Source: an uncultured Bacteroidales bacterium (GTDB taxonomy: Bacteria > Bacteroidota > Bacteroidia > Bacteroidales > Paludibacteraceae). From it: a DNA stretch of 6,335 bases. Position numbers and translations under genes: made by a program. Below the pieces are notes generated by a model. It ran no database searches. It was not told where the DNA came from and worked only from the letters and a program-made list of their open reading frames with translations. This document shows positions 5,179 through 6,335 of the stretch, piece after piece; positions within the stretch are counted from its first letter, which is position 1, and each line of letters begins with the position of its first letter. The stretch spans positions 1-6,335 of the forward strand of contig CALGHE010000052.1 in NCBI GenBank assembly GCA_937915765.1, given 5' to 3'.

Positions 5179-6219
5179 TCAACCATCTCTAAACTTTTCG
5201 TAGAGGTTCCAAACCTCTTCTAACGCATTTCTTTTGTCATTCGGAACAAAAAAATCCGCTTGCAAATCTTTAAGAAAAGGCTTCCAGTTTCCGCAAACCA
5301 CACCATTAAGAAGCACAACAGGATAAAATATTCCATTATTGCTATGTGCGAAACTGCGATATTCGGCAGGAAGAACAACCTCACGACTTTTATAACCAAT
5401 CAGATACTCGTCGTACGGAGCAAGAAGGATAAACTCGCTATTTCCACCACTCTCCCGCATCCCACACGACTCGTGCAAATAAAACTCCAAACCACCAGCA
5501 CACTCACACATCAACTCTGAACCCAACGCACAAATTGCCTTTCGACATTCCCCAACGTTCAACCCTGACCACCATACAAAATCAGTCAACGTCGCCGGCG
5601 AACGGCTTTGAAAATATTTACGAGCCAACAAAGCCAAAGCCTCTTCTCTATCAAAAAAGGAAACATTCTTAATCTTACTCTCCGCAAGCGCATAGGTTGC
5701 TTTTGTCGGATGCAAATCACCACTGCATAAGATTCCGTTCAGTTCTGCCATACGTACATGATACGAAAGACGATGGTCATCCATCTTCATGTTTTTATCA
5801 GATAACGCACTCACGAAATCCTCTTTCGTAACACTACCCTTATCCCCTGCGACACGCTCCAGTATTTTTCTTACAAAAGAATACTCTTCATCTGAGATTT
5901 CAATTTTATTAGCTTTCATCCACCCTAGAATAACCGAGATTGACTTAGATGCACACAACCGAAGCATCCATCCGTAATCTTCACAAGAGACGAGCTGCCA
6001 AGTCCCCCTTAACAAATGAAGACGAATAATTCTTCCTCCATCATACGCACGCCTAAAAGATTCTGCAGACGGGGCTTTGGTTCTCATCGCCACAGCCCAA
6101 CGCATCATTCTGTATTCCTGCGCCTGCATCGCACCCATATATTCAACAACCTCAGACGGGTCTGAAAATAAAGGAGCTACAAGATGCTGACTTTGCAGAC
6201 GCATAATTATAGGATTCAT
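5179..6219 (-). CDS. Winged-helix DNA-binding protein, AlkZ/YcaQ-like (HTH_42 family)
   Basis: 346-residue protein of the AlkZ/YcaQ superfamily, whose studied members are DNA glycosylases that remove bulky alkylated bases or unhook interstrand crosslinks. The QxQ motif characteristic of AlkZ-like members is present as Q32-A33-Q34 in MGAMQAQEYRMMRWAV. Other family landmarks are RLHLLRGTWQLV (near 66-77), LARKYFQSRSPATLTDFVWW (198-217, winged helix), LLAPYDEYLIGYKSR (near 266-280) and YPVVLLNG near 302-309. Length is normal. Two starts are possible: ATG 6219, with GGAAGG almost touching it, and ATG 6204, which gives the family's common MRLQ.Q.L beginning. Activity on DNA is inferred from family and motif. 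No antibiotic cluster is adjacent. A single-gene or two-gene transcript with the small frame at 5004-5129 is likely. Confidence 0.88.
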   Translation of the reverse strand: MNPIIMRLQSQHLVAPLFSDPSEVVEYMGAMQAQEYRMMRWAVAMRTKAPSAESFRRAYDGGRIIRLHLLRGTWQLVSCEDYGWMLRLCASKSISVILGWMKANKIEISDEEYSFVRKILERVAGDKGSVTKEDFVSALSDKNMKMDDHRLSYHVRMAELNGILCSGDLHPTKATYALAESKIKNVSFFDREEALALLARKYFQSRSPATLTDFVWWSGLNVGECRKAICALGSELMCECAGGLEFYLHESCGMRESGGNSEFILLAPYDEYLIGYKSREVVLPAEYRSFAHSNNGIFYPVVLLNGVVCGNWKPFLKDLQADFFVPNDKRNALEEVWNLYEKFRDG

Positions 6220-6267
6220 ACCTTCCGAATTTTACTAAGAAGCTGTTTAAATTTAATTAAAAACTAA

Positions 6268-6295
6268 TTTGAGAGGTTGAAAAAAAACTCTCAAA
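6268..6295. repeat. Inverted repeat with A-tract loop
   Basis: TTTGAGAG (6268-6275) and CTCTCAAA (6288-6295) form a perfect 8-bp inverted repeat around a 12-base loop containing an A8 run. It lies upstream of the winged-helix gene in a gene-free end region (6220-6335). No T-run follows the stem on either strand, so it is not a standard terminator. An operator or part of a mobile-element end is possible. Confidence 0.5.
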
Positions 6296-6314
6296 ATCAC
6301 ACTTAAAATATTGA

Positions 6315-6329
6315 TTATCAGTTTGATAA
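6315..6329. repeat. Short inverted repeat near window end
   Basis: TTATCA (6315-6320) and TGATAA (6324-6329) are perfect inverted copies around GTT. The repeat is short and AT-rich, so it could be chance. It is noted because it stands beside the larger inverted repeat in a gene-free stretch. Confidence 0.3.
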
Positions 6330-6335
6330 GTAGAT

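Overview
The window looks like a piece of a Bacteroidales (Bacteroidota) chromosome. The reasons are a tRNA whose CCA end is not encoded, a lipoprotein of a family common in gut Bacteroidales, a TAnnTTTG-type promoter element ahead of the SDR gene, and an SDR and a winged-helix protein that match recalled Bacteroidales forms. The genus cannot be fixed from this sequence. Every gene except the tRNA and the first lipoprotein is on the minus strand. No stretch longer than 300 bases lacks a gene.

Region 1 (1-1092, plus strand): the 3' part of tRNA-Thr(UGU), a strong intrinsic terminator, then a 327-residue secreted lipoprotein of unknown function.

Region 2 (1184-3001, minus strand, AT-rich) is the most interesting part. 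It starts with a periplasmic protein resembling the Tai4 type VI amidase-immunity family. Its last 53 bases overlap, in another frame, the start of a two-transmembrane protein. That protein is followed by a paralogue about two-thirds identical. The DNA shows how the pair arose. A unit of about 710 bp, running from inside the Tai4-like 3' end to the end of the membrane gene, was duplicated in tandem. This left a 27-codon relic of the Tai4-like tail between the two copies, joined at the 4-bp microhomology ATAG. No toxin or secretion gene is visible. The set fits an orphan interbacterial-defence (immunity) array, but that is inference.

Region 3 (3064-3450): a YkvA/DUF1232 small membrane protein with a plausible promoter upstream. 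It may lie on the same transcript as region 2.

Region 4 (3637-4933, visibly higher GC): a short-chain dehydrogenase and a GNAT acetyltransferase 10 bp apart, very probably one operon, with a TAnnTTTG element 32 bp upstream of the first start codon.

Region 5 (5004-6219): a candidate 41-residue small protein and, upstream of it, an AlkZ/YcaQ-like winged-helix protein carrying the QxQ glycosylase motif. The last 116 bases contain two inverted repeats and no gene. They could be the edge of an insertion sequence continuing past the window.
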